Source: Amanita rubescens
Lineage: Eukaryota; Basidiomycota; Agaricomycetes; Agaricales; Amanitaceae
Assembly: GCA_015039365.1 (NCBI GenBank)
Contig: WION01000719.1
Location: forward strand, 1 to 22,850
DNA length: 22,850 nucleotides
Reading direction: 5' to 3'
The notes beneath the pieces were generated by a model. That model was given only the letters and a program-made list of their open reading frames with translations, was not told the origin of the DNA and searched no databases. Shown piece by piece: positions 10,650 through 20,563 of this stretch. Both the position numbers and the translations under genes were made by a program. Positions within the stretch are counted from its first letter, which is position 1. The number at the start of each line of letters is the position of its first letter.

Positions 10650-13644
10650 ATGGTCAGCAGAGAGTATACCGTTAAGCAGCTACGGTCGTTTGTACCGGCA
10701 TCGCGATGGGTTCTAATTCAAGGCCTCTACTCGTCTTCCCGCCCTCGGTTAGTACAACAAGGTCCGTATTTTTTCTTCGCGTTGTTCGCTTGGAACCTAC
10801 ACATACGCAGGGTAATAACAACGACAACGACTACAACTTCCTACGCGCCAATTCCTCTCCCACAACTCCCACCTCTTTCTCCTCCAAAGGATCCGAAACA
10901 ATATCCCCTGCTTAATGCCACCTTACCCGCTTCTCTGCGACAATTTCCACTCATTTTCCCAGGCGGCGCACGCGCTACTTTCCGTGAAGGGGATTTCGGC
11001 AATGACGAGATGCAAGAAGAGCCAGAGGTTTCAACAGGAATGGGATGGCGTATGCTGAAACGAGATGAAGATTCTGAAAGTTCTCCAAACGTTGGTCTAG
11101 TGGACGCCATTGAAAGATACGGCAAGAAACGATCACACGTCGAAGACACAATGATGGACGTTGAGACAGCAATGGGTGCTTGTGCTGCCGCGCCTCCGCG
11201 TAAGAAGGCGAGAGCCGCTCATTTACCTCAGATTAACACCCACAACGTCAACGCCGCCGCTCCTCCTTCCCCTCTCCCTTCTCCCCATGGTTCACCACCC
11301 CCTGAAAGTATTTGGCCTTCTGCTCCTCCAAGTGGTCCCTCATCACCTCAACCTCAAGCACCGCTCCAACCAGATTTTGCACTTACAACTCTCTTGACGT
11401 TGCCCTCATTGCTAGCGCATTTCACTGCCCTCCCTGCGCCGCTGCAATCACATGTTCTTCTCACGCTGCTGCGACACTCACCCCTTCCTGTACTGCGCAC
11501 TCTCCACTCCGTTCTTACTCCGACTCTAGCACGCGACTTTATCACCCTCTTACCCCCAGAAATCGTATCACAAATTCTCAGTTATCTACCCGTATCAGCA
11601 CTCGCCCGTGCATCCCGAGTTTCCAAAGCCTGGAGATCGATAATCGATTCTGATATTGTCCTTTGGAGAGACTTGCTGAAAAATACTGACATTTGGTTCG
11701 GAGGTGACTCGGAACAAGCATTTGCAAACTCATTGTGCGCGCGTAGGCGCAACGCGAGTAACCAGATACCATCTTCTTTACCCCTTCCCCACCCTTTCAA
11801 GACTCTCTTCAAGTCTCGACATCTGACCCGCATGCGCTGGGTAAACAATCCACGGCCGAAACAGATATCCTTCCCTGCCCACGGTTCCTCGGTCGTCACC
11901 TGTCTAATCTTCTCCCGCGGTCGTATCATTTCTGCTTCTGATGATCATTCTATTCATGTCTACTCGCCCTATACTGGTGAGCTAACTCGGTCGTTAGAGG
12001 GCCATGAAGGCGGTGTCTGGGCGCTGGCCGCGAGTAAAGACACACTTGTCAGCGGATCCACGGATAGATCTGTCAGAATCTGGGACCTTAACACTGGTAA
12101 ATGTACTCACGTGTTCGGCGGTCATACAAGTACGGTACGATGTCTTGCCATCGTGAAGCCAGAAATGGTCGAAGTCGAACACGAGGATGGTTCAATCACA
12201 AAGGAAAAGTGGCCCAAAAGACCTCTGATCGTTACCGGAAGCCGGGACCATTCGTTGAGAGTGTGGACTTTGCCTAAACCTGAGGATCCAGAATACAAAT
12301 CGTTTAGCACAGAAGAAGGGGAAATGGATGCAACCGATGCATCTGTATGTATTCGTTTCATCCCTTGTTTTCAGCAAGCTGACCATATTTTCCATACAGG
12401 ACGTTGACGATAACCCATACCATCGTTTCCATTTACCAGGCCATGATCATGCGGTCAGAGCGTTGGCAGCTCGAGGTAGAACATTAGTGTCAGGCAGTTA
12501 TGACTGCACCGTTCGTGTATGGGATATCATCACCGGGACATGCAAACATGTACTGACAGGTCATACACAAAAAGGTGAATAATTCCTAAAGCTTCTCATG
12601 CGTAATACTGACTGATGTTCTTTGAATCAAGTATACAGCGTAGTATTGGATCCTATACGCCACCAAGCATGTTCTGGATCAATGGATGGCACGGTTCGCG
12701 TATGGAATCTTAGAACGGGCGCATGTCAACATACGCTCACAGGACACACATCCCTTGTTGGTCTGCTTGGTCTTTCACCATCCTATCTCGTCTCCGCAGC
12801 CGCAGATTCGACGCTTCGAATCTGGGATCCAGACACGGGTAAACTCAAACATACCCTAGCGGCGCATACGGGCGCCATAACTTGCTTCCAGCACGATGAA
12901 TTTAAAGTCCTTAGCGGGTCCGATGGGAATCTCAAAATGTGGGACATTAGAGAGGGTACAGTCGTTCGAGACCTACTGACGAGCATCACTGGTGTATGGC
13001 AAGTGGTGTTTGAAGGGCGGTGGTGTGTTGCCGCGAGCAACACTGGAGAAGCGACGATGTTGGACGTGTGGGATTTCGGAACCGATCAGGATGAGGACTG
13101 GATTGGCGAGCCACCTGCTGGCATTTATGATGACGACTGGCTTGGCAGCGATGGAGACGGTGACCAAGAGGCTAACCTCCGGATACGGCGATATGCCGGG
13201 ACATCGAAAGACCCATCCAAACAAGCGGATGTGGATGCCATGGATCAGGATGATTCAGGCCCTTACGATTCTGAAATCGAGATCGATACGGAAGGGCTAC
13301 TCCTCGATCCGACTAACGATGAGTTGACGGATGGCGTGGAGGGATTAAACGTGACGATTAAGGAGCAGCAGCCGGTCGGTGATGAAGGCGGTTTTATCAA
13401 GGACTGGTCGGAAGGTATCGATCCCTCCCGGTGGCCACCGCTGGTTCCCACTGGTTCCGCAACTCTATCTCGTACGACATCAACCGAATCTGGTCAACAA
13501 GCAAGAGGAAACTCGGTAGGACCGACCTCGTCGACGATGGCGGGTCCACCTGGTACGAGGTTTCCGTTGCCTAGGAATGCTACGATGAACGACGAAACGC
13601 CCACTCGACCACGTATACGAGGAACTTCAAGTCGAAGGCGGTAA
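10650..13644 (+). CDS. cdc4: Cdc4/Pop1/Fbw7-type F-box and WD40 protein
   Basis: Substrate receptor of an SCF ubiquitin ligase: the F-box binds Skp1 and the WD40 propeller binds phosphorylated degrons, as in yeast Cdc4 and S. pombe Pop1. Exons are 10650-12344, 12400-12574 and 12632-13644; introns of 55 and 57 nt join in frame, giving 960 residues. Residues 65-240 are Pro-rich with a basic PPRKKAR run near 182. The F-box is at about 297-345 (LLPPEIVSQILSYL). WD repeats span about 405-773, with signatures such as LVSGSTDRSVRIWDL, VTGSRDHSLRVW, LVSGSYDCTVRVWD and LVSAAADSTLRIWD in the Cdc4 order. An acidic then Ser/Thr-rich tail (774-960) follows. The N-terminus is uncertain: the ATG at 10706, spliced across 10762-10810 (gtccgt...acgcag), joins the same frame and gives 925 residues without the odd Phe-rich start. 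Confidence 0.92.
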
Positions 13645-13997
13645 CGACTTTTTTTTTGGTTCGACTATAGATACCCACCCACCTCGCAACTGCTGAACGC
13701 GCCGCGTTACCACACGAACACACATCCCCTGCTCTGTTATATTTGTGCTATTGCTATGTGGCCATATTTGTTATATCGTCGCGGTGGGTCGGTCGGTCTG
13801 GACTCTGCGGGTTCATAGGATACTACTACTCTACTACACCTCTCTTTTTTACTCACTTGTAACACTTGCCTCCATCAAATTTGATGTCTCATATATGAAT
13901 AGCTTAGATAGATAATTGACAACGAATATGGCACGCAGTGTAACGCTTCTCCCAAGAGAGAGAAAAAAATATCATCGTCGTTGCACTACGAATACAT
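13645..13997. other. Convergent intergenic stretch after cdc4
   Basis: About 350 bases lie between the stop of cdc4 (+) and the stop of the cyclophilin gene (-). A run of nine T lies directly after the cdc4 stop (about 13650-13658). No ORF or RNA gene was recognised. It presumably holds the 3' UTRs of both genes. Confidence 0.5.
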
Positions 13998-14740
13998 TCA
14001 TGCGACACGAGCTTTATGGATTTTAATGTCCTCTACGGGTCTAGTATACAGCAAGTCAGCCAAAAACAGAAGAAAAAGCACACTACTAACTTATCCTGCG
14101 CATCAACGGCAACAGAACCCAATCGTTGCACTACACGCATTCCTGACTCAACACGTCCGAATATAGTGTGTTTGTTATCGAGATAAGGCGTAGGACCTAG
14201 CGTGATGAAGAATTGTGAGCCTGTTTTCGCGTTAGAGGGACGACTGTGCTGGAGCGTTGGTTGGGGAGACGGGTACCGTTCGAGTTTGGGCCTGAATTGG
14301 CCATGGCTAAGATTCCAGCGCCCGTAAACCTCAAGTCGGGATGGATCTCATCTTCGCTGAAATTTGGGACAGTTGTTAAGTCAAAAAACGCAGAAGGATG
14401 GAGTTCTACGTTACAATCTTTGTCCGTAGATACTCGTTCCTCCTCGACCTGTTCCTGTCGGGTCACCTCCCTGGATCATAAAGTCCTAATGAAACGTTAT
14501 AGGGTTCCTGGAATGAAAAGGAAACTGGTGCACACACGGCAATGATGCGATGGAACACGACGCCATTGTAGTATCCCCGTTTCGCAAGTTCTGCAAAGTT
14601 TTGGCAAGTCTACTTATGATTTTAGCATATCGAGTGAACGAAACCCGGGAGTTGTAACGTACCTTTGGTGCATGGTTCCAGTACAGCTCTAGCTGTACGT
14701 CGCCCAGACTGGTCTCTAGAACGACGGATGAGTCTGACAT
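13998..14740 (-). CDS. PPIL1-type cyclophilin (peptidyl-prolyl isomerase)
   Basis: Catalyses cis-trans isomerisation of X-Pro bonds; animal PPIL1 and S. pombe Cyp1 are single-domain spliceosome-associated cyclophilins. Six exons (14740-14663, 14609-14538, 14485-14415, 14356-14277, 14220-14091, 14040-13998) give 157 residues, close to the usual ~160, covering the whole domain with no extensions. Visible motifs are [24 protein letters not shown] split across exons 2-3 (catalytic Arg47), then [14 protein letters not shown] and SQFFITL. The position of the cyclosporin-contacting Trp of cyclophilin A is Tyr113 ([15 protein letters not shown]). Introns carry clear borders, e.g. gtaacg...tttcag inside QRF|EDEIHP. 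The start codon is 46 bp from the start of the divergent DTD gene. PPIL1 rather than a general cyclophilin A is inferred from length and from the [16 protein letters not shown] opening. Confidence 0.93.
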
Positions 14741-14786
14741 AATTAAGCGCTTACCATTTTGGGACTTGACATCGACCCCGGACGCG
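14741..14786. promoter_or_regulatory. 46-bp divergent intergenic interval, cyclophilin / DTD
   Basis: The start codons of the minus-strand cyclophilin and the plus-strand D-aminoacyl-tRNA deacylase face away from each other with only 46 bases between them. A shared bidirectional promoter is implied, and at least one transcript must start inside the neighbour's coding region or have a minimal leader. No TATA box is visible in the gap. Confidence 0.55.
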
Positions 14787-15636
14787 ATGAGGGCGGTGAT
14801 TCAGAAAGTTACTTCAGCGTCTGTTACAGGTGGGTTCGGTTCGTTTTTGGGAGACGATAATCTCACTGTACTTAGTCGATGGTGAAGTCATTTCTAAAAT
14901 CGCTAAAGGCTTAATGGTCCTTGTCGGGATCGGTACAGGTCTGCGTACTGCAGCCACGGACATTTGGTAGCAAGCTCACGAATACTATGTCCCAGGACAG
15001 ATGATACCATGTCTGACGTTACAACGATAGCGAACAAAATGTGAGTGTCGCAATCTACTGTGATCATCCAACTACAATCCCCAATGTCACTAGTTTATCG
15101 TTGAGAGTTTTCAATGACCCTAACGATCTGGAAAAGATGTGGAAAGCGAACGTTAAAGACATTGGCGGAGAGATTATGTGCGTGTCGCAGTTTACGTTGA
15201 TGGCGAACACGACCAAGGGTAATAAGCCTGATTTTCATCGAGCCATGGTAATTCCCCCTTCTTGCGTAAAATTGACAATTGATGCTTCTTCTTCAAGGCA
15301 AGCGAGGCGTCGAGGGAAATGTACGCAACTTTCTTGGACAAGCTGAGGCAGTCATACCAGGCGGACAGAATACAAGGCGCGTTTTAATCTAGTTACTATC
15401 ATGCACTATCTCACTTTCGTTGTAGATGGTAGATTTGGAGCGATGATGGATGTCAGTCTCACTAACGAAGTGGGCAAATACAGCTTTTATCTTTCAACCG
15501 CATGTTCACAACAAAAACACAGGGTCCTGTCACCTTTACGATTGATTCTCGCAAGTTTGAATACATCGATTCATCGAACAAGAACTCGAAGACTAGTTCA
15601 CGCATAGATTTAGCTCAACAACCGTCAAATAACTAA
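14787..15636 (+). CDS. dtd1: D-aminoacyl-tRNA deacylase (DTD)
   Basis: Hydrolyses D-amino acids (and glycine mischarged on tRNA-Ala) from tRNA, keeping D-residues out of translation; it acts as a cytosolic homodimer. Exons are 14787-14829, 14876-14938, 15001-15040, 15094-15247, 15298-15376, 15426-15469 and 15523-15636, giving 178 residues. The protein opens MRAVIQKVTSASVTVDGEV, the canonical DTD start. SQFTL (80-84) and the Gly-cisPro motif GPVT (142-145) are both present, as is CVSQFTLMANTTKGNKPDFH. About 30 residues beyond the core form a polar tail. Intron 5 is a problem: homology (DGRFGAMMDVSL) favours a GC-AG intron at 15377-15425, while a GT-AG intron at 15381-15432 also stays in frame and yields GAFGAMM with one residue fewer. 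The stop is 16 bp from that of SNU13. Confidence 0.92.
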
Positions 15637-15652
15637 TGTATTGTATGGATCC

Positions 15653-16191
15653 CTAGACCATGAGTTTCTCGATAGTGTTCCTAAGAGTGTGGATCTGGCT
15701 CTGAATTTCTTTGGCCTCCCCGGTAGTGATACTTGCAGCAATGACGGGTCTCGAAACATTGCAGGCACGTCCAAGGGCAGCCTTTGACGGCACGAACACG
15801 TAGGTTACGTTCTTGAAGAGGAGTGATCAGATGTTCAGTTCTATGAAAACAGTAATATTATGTTCACCTTTTCTTCGCACAGAAGCGGTAAATGGAGCAA
15901 AATCTCCAAAGGCTCCGTATCGGCAGTCAAGATAATGAGCTCGGCGATACCACGATTAAGAGTCTTGGTCGCTGCTCAGACATTAGTAATGGTCAATGAA
16001 GTACATACAAGTCTAGCGTACCTTCATTGGCACCCTTTTTAAGTTGCTTGTATGTGCCCGCCTGTTGAACGAGATCAAGTATCTAGGGGATGGATAAGGA
16101 AAAAAATAATGTCGGGAAGCGAAATTTTCCATACAGAGTTGGTCAAGTCCGCATCTGCGAGCGGCCATGCTTTTCCGTGCGCCTCTGCCAT
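15653..16191 (-). CDS. SNU13: SNU13 / 15.5K L7Ae-family snRNP and snoRNP protein
   Basis: Binds kink-turn RNA in U4 snRNA and in box C/D snoRNAs, nucleating the U4/U6.U5 tri-snRNP and rRNA 2'-O-methylation particles; nuclear. Four exons (16191-16135, 16082-16022, 15971-15868, 15811-15653) give 126 residues, the same length as the yeast protein. The L7Ae core is intact: [20 protein letters not shown], then [10 protein letters not shown] (kink-turn-binding segment about residues 36-47), [34 protein letters not shown] and VSRPVIAAS. Intron borders are gtatgg...ccctag, gtacgc...gagcag and gtgaac...ttcaag. The last acceptor is fixed because an earlier AG leads straight to a stop. It is convergent with DTD (16 bp) and divergent from the GGCT-like gene (94 bp between start codons). 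Confidence 0.95.
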
Positions 16192-16285
16192 TTCTGTGAC
16201 CTCACTGGTTGATCCTTGGTCGAACGAGCAAGTTTAGAAGAAGAAGGAAAACGAGTCAAACTGTGTTACGTCAGCCGGTTATAAT
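16192..16285. promoter_or_regulatory. 94-bp bidirectional promoter, SNU13 / GGCT-like
   Basis: Only 94 bases lie between the divergent start codons of SNU13 (-) and the gamma-glutamylcyclotransferase-like gene (+), so the promoters must share sequence. A TTACGTCA octamer at 16266-16273 matches the ATF/CREB bZIP site family, 12 bases before the plus-strand ATG. That is close enough to lie in the leader rather than upstream of it. A purine-rich run (agaagaagaaggaaaa) occupies 16237-16252. Confidence 0.5.
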
Positions 16286-16866
16286 ATGGATTCCCTCGAC
16301 ATCAACCACAAGAAGCTGTACTTTGGCTATGGCAGCAATATGTGGAAAGATCAGATGCGGCGTCGATGCCCACATAGTAACTTTGTGGGCGTCGGGGTCT
16401 TTCGAGGATGGTGATCGTGCCCGATTAGTTTCTTGCGATCGGTGTGCGCTAACGATTATATAGGAAGTGGATCATTAACACCAGAGGATATGCCAACGTC
16501 GTCCCGTCTCCTGATGACGAGGTGTATGGTCTTCTGTACGAGATGACCCGGGAGGATGAAATCGCCTTAAACGGCTATGAAGGCTTTCCCGAGATTTATC
16601 AAAGGCAAATAGTAGACATCGAGGTTAAGAGTGGGTCAAGCGAAGTTATCAATGCGCCTGGAAAGAAAGTCATGGCCATTGTCTACATTGATAACAACAG
16701 CACGACCGATGGTGACCCGAAGGAGGAGTACATCGGGCGGATGAACGAAGCGATTAAGGATGCACTAAAGGAGGGCGTACCGGAAAATTATATACAGAAA
16801 TATCTTCGTAAGTCTATACCAGACATATCTACTACTAGCAGTACTGCTGCTACAGCCATTAACTAG
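16286..16866 (+). CDS. Gamma-glutamylcyclotransferase-like protein
   Basis: The GGCT fold converts gamma-glutamyl amino acids to 5-oxoproline plus the free amino acid, part of glutathione turnover. Exons 16286-16410 and 16464-16866, with a 53-nt intron (gtgatc...tatag), give 175 residues. The substrate-binding loop motif YFGYGSNM is at residues 12-19. The expected catalytic Glu fits Glu81 in ALNGYEGFP, followed by the strand YQRQIVDIEV. The C-terminus has the family's helical end (YIGRMNEAIKDALKEGVPENYIQKYLR) broken by a Ser/Thr-rich tail. Length and motifs are normal for the family. Close relatives with the same fold (AIG2-like, gamma-glutamylamine cyclotransferases) cannot be excluded, so the exact substrate is inferred. 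The proteasome gene follows on the same strand after 94 bp. Confidence 0.85.
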
Positions 16867-16960
16867 ATAGAAGATACCCTTTATTTATCACGAGTACCAA
16901 ATATACCAAAATACATTTGCCCAGTACGCGTCAGCGCGCTCAGAAATCATATCTCGCACC

Positions 16961-18204
16961 ATGAACTCTCTGGCTGAACGATTCTCGACAACAAGCTCAT
17001 TAACCCAGCTCAGAAAGACTAGGGAACTCGCTGAGGATGAAGAAATCTCAGATGTCATGTGGGGTTCAACAGCTGGTTTTGGCAGTCTAGCCAAGGGTCC
17101 ACCGTCATTCGCCTTGCCTGATGTCCTAGACGTACGCGCGATAAAACCTTTTTATTAGCGTTATTTATTAACGATATTTTATATAGCCTGCTGGTTTCCT
17201 CAGATTACATACGGATGACCATGCCGATCCAAATTGCAGAATCAAAATCCAGCATGGCACGACGACGCTTGCGTTCAGATACAAGGGTGGCGTGATCGTT
17301 GCCGTAGACTCGAGAGCTACCGCGGGTAGTTATGTTGGTATGTACATTCCTTGACCGGCTTTTCCCTTCTTGATAAGTATGCAGCTAGTGGAACCGTAAA
17401 GAAGGTCATTGAGATTAATCCATATCTCCTTGGAACCATGGCCGGCGGTGCAGGTACGCCTTTGTTCGCCGTCCAGAAACTCTCTTGACTCATTTTCAAA
17501 CTAGCCGACTGTCAGTATTGGGAAACTTATCTCGGAATGCATTGCCGACTACATGAATTACGCAATCGAGAACGAATTTCCGTGTCTGCGGCCAGCAAAT
17601 ACCTGAGCAATCTTGTCTACAATTACAAGGGAATGGGATTGAGTATGGTACGTTCCTAGTATCTATCTGCGGGCGTAACGGCGTATCAATCCTTTCTGAT
17701 AGGGTACCATGGTCTGTGGCTGGGACAAGACGGTGAGGAAATCGCCATTGAATGCGCCCCACGGTATCTCAGACTGAATCATCTAGGGCCCAGCAATCTT
17801 CTACGTCGACTCCGATGGCACACGTCTCAAGGGCGACCTTTTCTCAGTCGGCTCGGGGAGCACGTTTGCATATGGTGTTCTGGATCAAGGGTACCACTGG
17901 GATCTAACAGATGAAGAAGCACAAGAGTTAGGTAGACGTAGTATCTACGCCGCCGGTCACCGTGATTCGTTTTCAGGTAACACATGCAATCTCTACCACG
18001 TCAAGGAAGACGGTTGGACTTTTATTGGTATGTGTCTGGCCCTGACGAGTTTTGTTGATATAACCATGTTCTATAGGCAACTACGACATATCCAAGTTGC
18101 ACTACGATGGACCGAACAACATTCCAGGTGCTGGATATGGCTATGGCATTCGTACAGAAGGCCGTACATCCGCCAATCCACCGGCTGCGGCTGCAGCTGC
18201 ATAA
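16961..18204 (+). CDS. PRE2: 20S proteasome subunit beta5 (PRE2)
   Basis: Chymotrypsin-like catalytic subunit of the 20S proteasome core, made as a precursor that cleaves itself to expose Thr1. Seven exons (16961-17131, 17187-17337, 17385-17453, 17505-17647, 17703-17732, 17787-18027, 18077-18204) give 310 residues. The propeptide is residues 1-81; mature Thr1 is Thr82 in [14 protein letters not shown]. Mature numbering places Asp17, Lys33 and the S1-pocket Met45 ([12 protein letters not shown]) where beta5 has them. The acceptor of intron 1 was set at 17186 rather than the stronger-looking ttcctcag at 17202, because only the former joins in frame ([13 protein letters not shown]). Exon 5 is only 30 nt and codes the conserved [10 protein letters not shown]. 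The C-terminus ends in six alanines coded by a GCN repeat. It converges on the permease gene with 83 bp between stops. Confidence 0.96.
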
Positions 18205-18287
18205 TAAACAAAGTTGCATGTACCGTCGTATCATAATTGTACAAATACTCCCGCTTTCTTTATTCGAACGTGTGGATAGACTGCAGG

Positions 18288-20563
18288 TTACGTAGACGAG
18301 GTCATTGCTGCTTCATATTCATCTATTTTCATTCTTTCTGCCTCAAAGAACGTGATATCTTCAAGTCTTCGCCACTTTGAATAAAGTCAGTGAGAGCATA
18401 AGACAAGAGGATCCATCGTATCTTACCCGAGTTCTGGCGATCACCTTCCAGAAAATGAACAGGAGAGGGACAAGGCCGACCATGGTATAAGAAAAGAAGA
18501 AAGTTGTGGTATCCCATTTCCCTGGGAGGAACACGGTGTATCCGCTGACGAATGCCATAACCAACGTTCCACAAAGCGCATAATATCCGCAAAAAGGTTG
18601 CCAGAAGGTCTTGTATGGCAATGAATCACGACTGATGCCTTGAGCCTTCAACGCCTGCAAAGCGTCCTGTTAATCGAAGCGAGGATTCTGTGCTTCGATG
18701 CTTACATAGTAGAAACGCAGGTACGTCCAGGATATTATAGCATAGTTCAACAACATGCCTGCTGTGCCCAGGTTGATAAACCTGGGTTTTGATTAATTAA
18801 CGAGCATTACGCAAGACAGTATCAGTCGACGCACCATTGCAACACGACGGCCGAATTGTTAGATACTTGCAGGAACGAAAGACACGAACCTACCAGCGTC
18901 ACAAGGACGGAAATTGCTGGAACACCGTTCCTAGTGCATATTGCGAAAAATCTGGGTAATTTCCCTTCTAACGCTAATCCGTACAGTGTGCGGCTGGCAC
19001 AGAAAAAATAGTTATTTCCGGCAGAAAAGACGCTAGTCAAGACCAATGCATTGACAATATGCGGCAAAACTGGTATGTGCATTCGTTCCATTGCGATAAC
19101 ATATGGAGAAGATCCTGCACCTGGCTTGGCATCTGAGATAGCGTTGAGCAGGTTTGGATCCGAATACGGAACAACGATGCCGACACAGAGAGCGCCGCCA
19201 ACGAAGAAGGTAGTAAGACGCAAAAATACGGTGCGGAAAGCTGAAGGTAGCGATGTTCGCGGCATTTCTGCCTCGCCAGCAGTTAGCGCGACATACTCGG
19301 GACCTAGCAAAGTAGGTCAATGACTGGGCAATCAAACAATTGAGACCAGCAATAGATACCTCCCAAAGTAAATGCTGCTTGAATAACGCAGGCAAGAAAG
19401 CCTAAGAAGCGGCCAAGGGATCCCGCGTAGATGTATTCCGCGAAGGGTGCACCAGAAACCTTCGAGGCTGTGGAGAAACACATAAAGATCCCGAAGACGG
19501 CTGAGATCTGACATTTGATACATACGATTCCAAAATCTGAACCCATATGCATCATGTAAAGGATTCCCTCCAACCATGGTCACAAATGTGAAGAAGATTA
19601 ATCCTGTTGCAAGAAAAATCTTGCCAAATGCTAACCAGTATTCAGATTCTTATTATTGGATTTCAGCGCTTCCAGGAACGGAGAAATGAACAAGTCATCT
19701 TACCACCATAATAGCGAACTGCAAACAGGTTTATAATTCTATAGTGGAATCGCATGTGTTCAGTGGAGTGGATCCGTAAGGTTCACATAGATGCCTTACG
19801 CATATGCAGCAAGCACAATGACAACAACAACTGCTGTTGGCACCTTGTCCGTCCAAAACCGCAGGAGAATAGTGAACGCGACAACCTCAAAGGGCACGAA
19901 AATAAGCTCAAATACAAAGAAGTTGATTCCCATTGCAAATCCGACTGCGGGATCGATAAAATGGTCAGCAAAGCGAATCTAGAAACAAAGGTTTGAGTGT
20001 AGTTAAATGTAATTTGCATTAATGGTCATACGAAAGGCGCGGTTATTGGCATCCAAGTAACCATCTCGGCTATACGATATGTTCAAGCATATGGTGCACA
20101 CAAGCAGATTTTCTCTTACATAAACAGTTATTGACAGCCAGGATAAACGTTGACCATAGGACGAAGGCCACAAACAAGCTTCCTGAGTGACGTTGATCGC
20201 CTGCATCCCCCGTTTAATAAACTCGGATACGCACCAGGACCGCCCTTCACCAATGCTGAACCGATTTGTACGAAAATTGCCGTGCCAATTGTACCTAGAC
20301 CAATCGCCAGCGTTTGAGAGATAATCTGGCGGAAGAAAATCTAGAAATACCCCCGATTCCAATGAGCTGTATATGACGATTCTACAGGTTCGTGGTAATC
20401 AGTCCATATGATCTCAAAATCGTCTGGTACGACAAACCTTCAATTTACGATGAGTTTTATCCAATATTTTGATGTTGTCAGGGGTATCTCGCCCCGTCGT
20501 CTCTTCGACGATGATGATATTTTTACTTGAGCGCTTCTTTGGTTCAACATTGTAGAGGCTCAT
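18288..20563 (-). CDS. Fungal amino acid permease (YAT family, APC superfamily)
   Basis: Plasma-membrane proton-coupled amino acid uptake carrier of the fungal AAP/YAT family; substrate range not predictable. Thirteen exons: 20563-20438, 20381-20351, 20294-20235, 20182-20120, 20069-20032, 19978-19800, 19738-19704, 19648-19526, 19467-19360, 19303-18835, 18781-18706, 18654-18427, 18374-18288. They give 540 residues. A polar N-tail leads to RHIQLIGIGGTIGTAIF (first membrane helix, about 44-60). Further motifs are PFVIRFADHFIDPAVGFAMG, SLGRFLGFLACVIQAAFTLG, GPEYVALTAGEAEMPR and FCASRTLYGLALEGK. About 12 hydrophobic segments are visible. The C-tail ends FFEAERMKIDEYEAAMTSST, which fixed the last donor (CGG|gtaaga). 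The acceptor at 18655 was chosen over 18667 because it restores FYYALKAQGISRD. The long upstream region may carry regulation; no GATA cluster is evident. Confidence 0.95.

Noticed and set aside
16926..16931. ACGCGT upstream of PRE2 and again at 10238 as cell-cycle MluI boxes
   Set aside because: Single hexamers expected by chance in 23 kb; no clustering and no reason to expect cell-cycle control of the proteasome gene.
18655..18705. A 39-nt intron in the permease ending at 18667
   Set aside because: The next acceptor at 18655 gives an ordinary 51-nt intron and restores the family motif FYYALKAQGISRD, so the very short intron is not needed.
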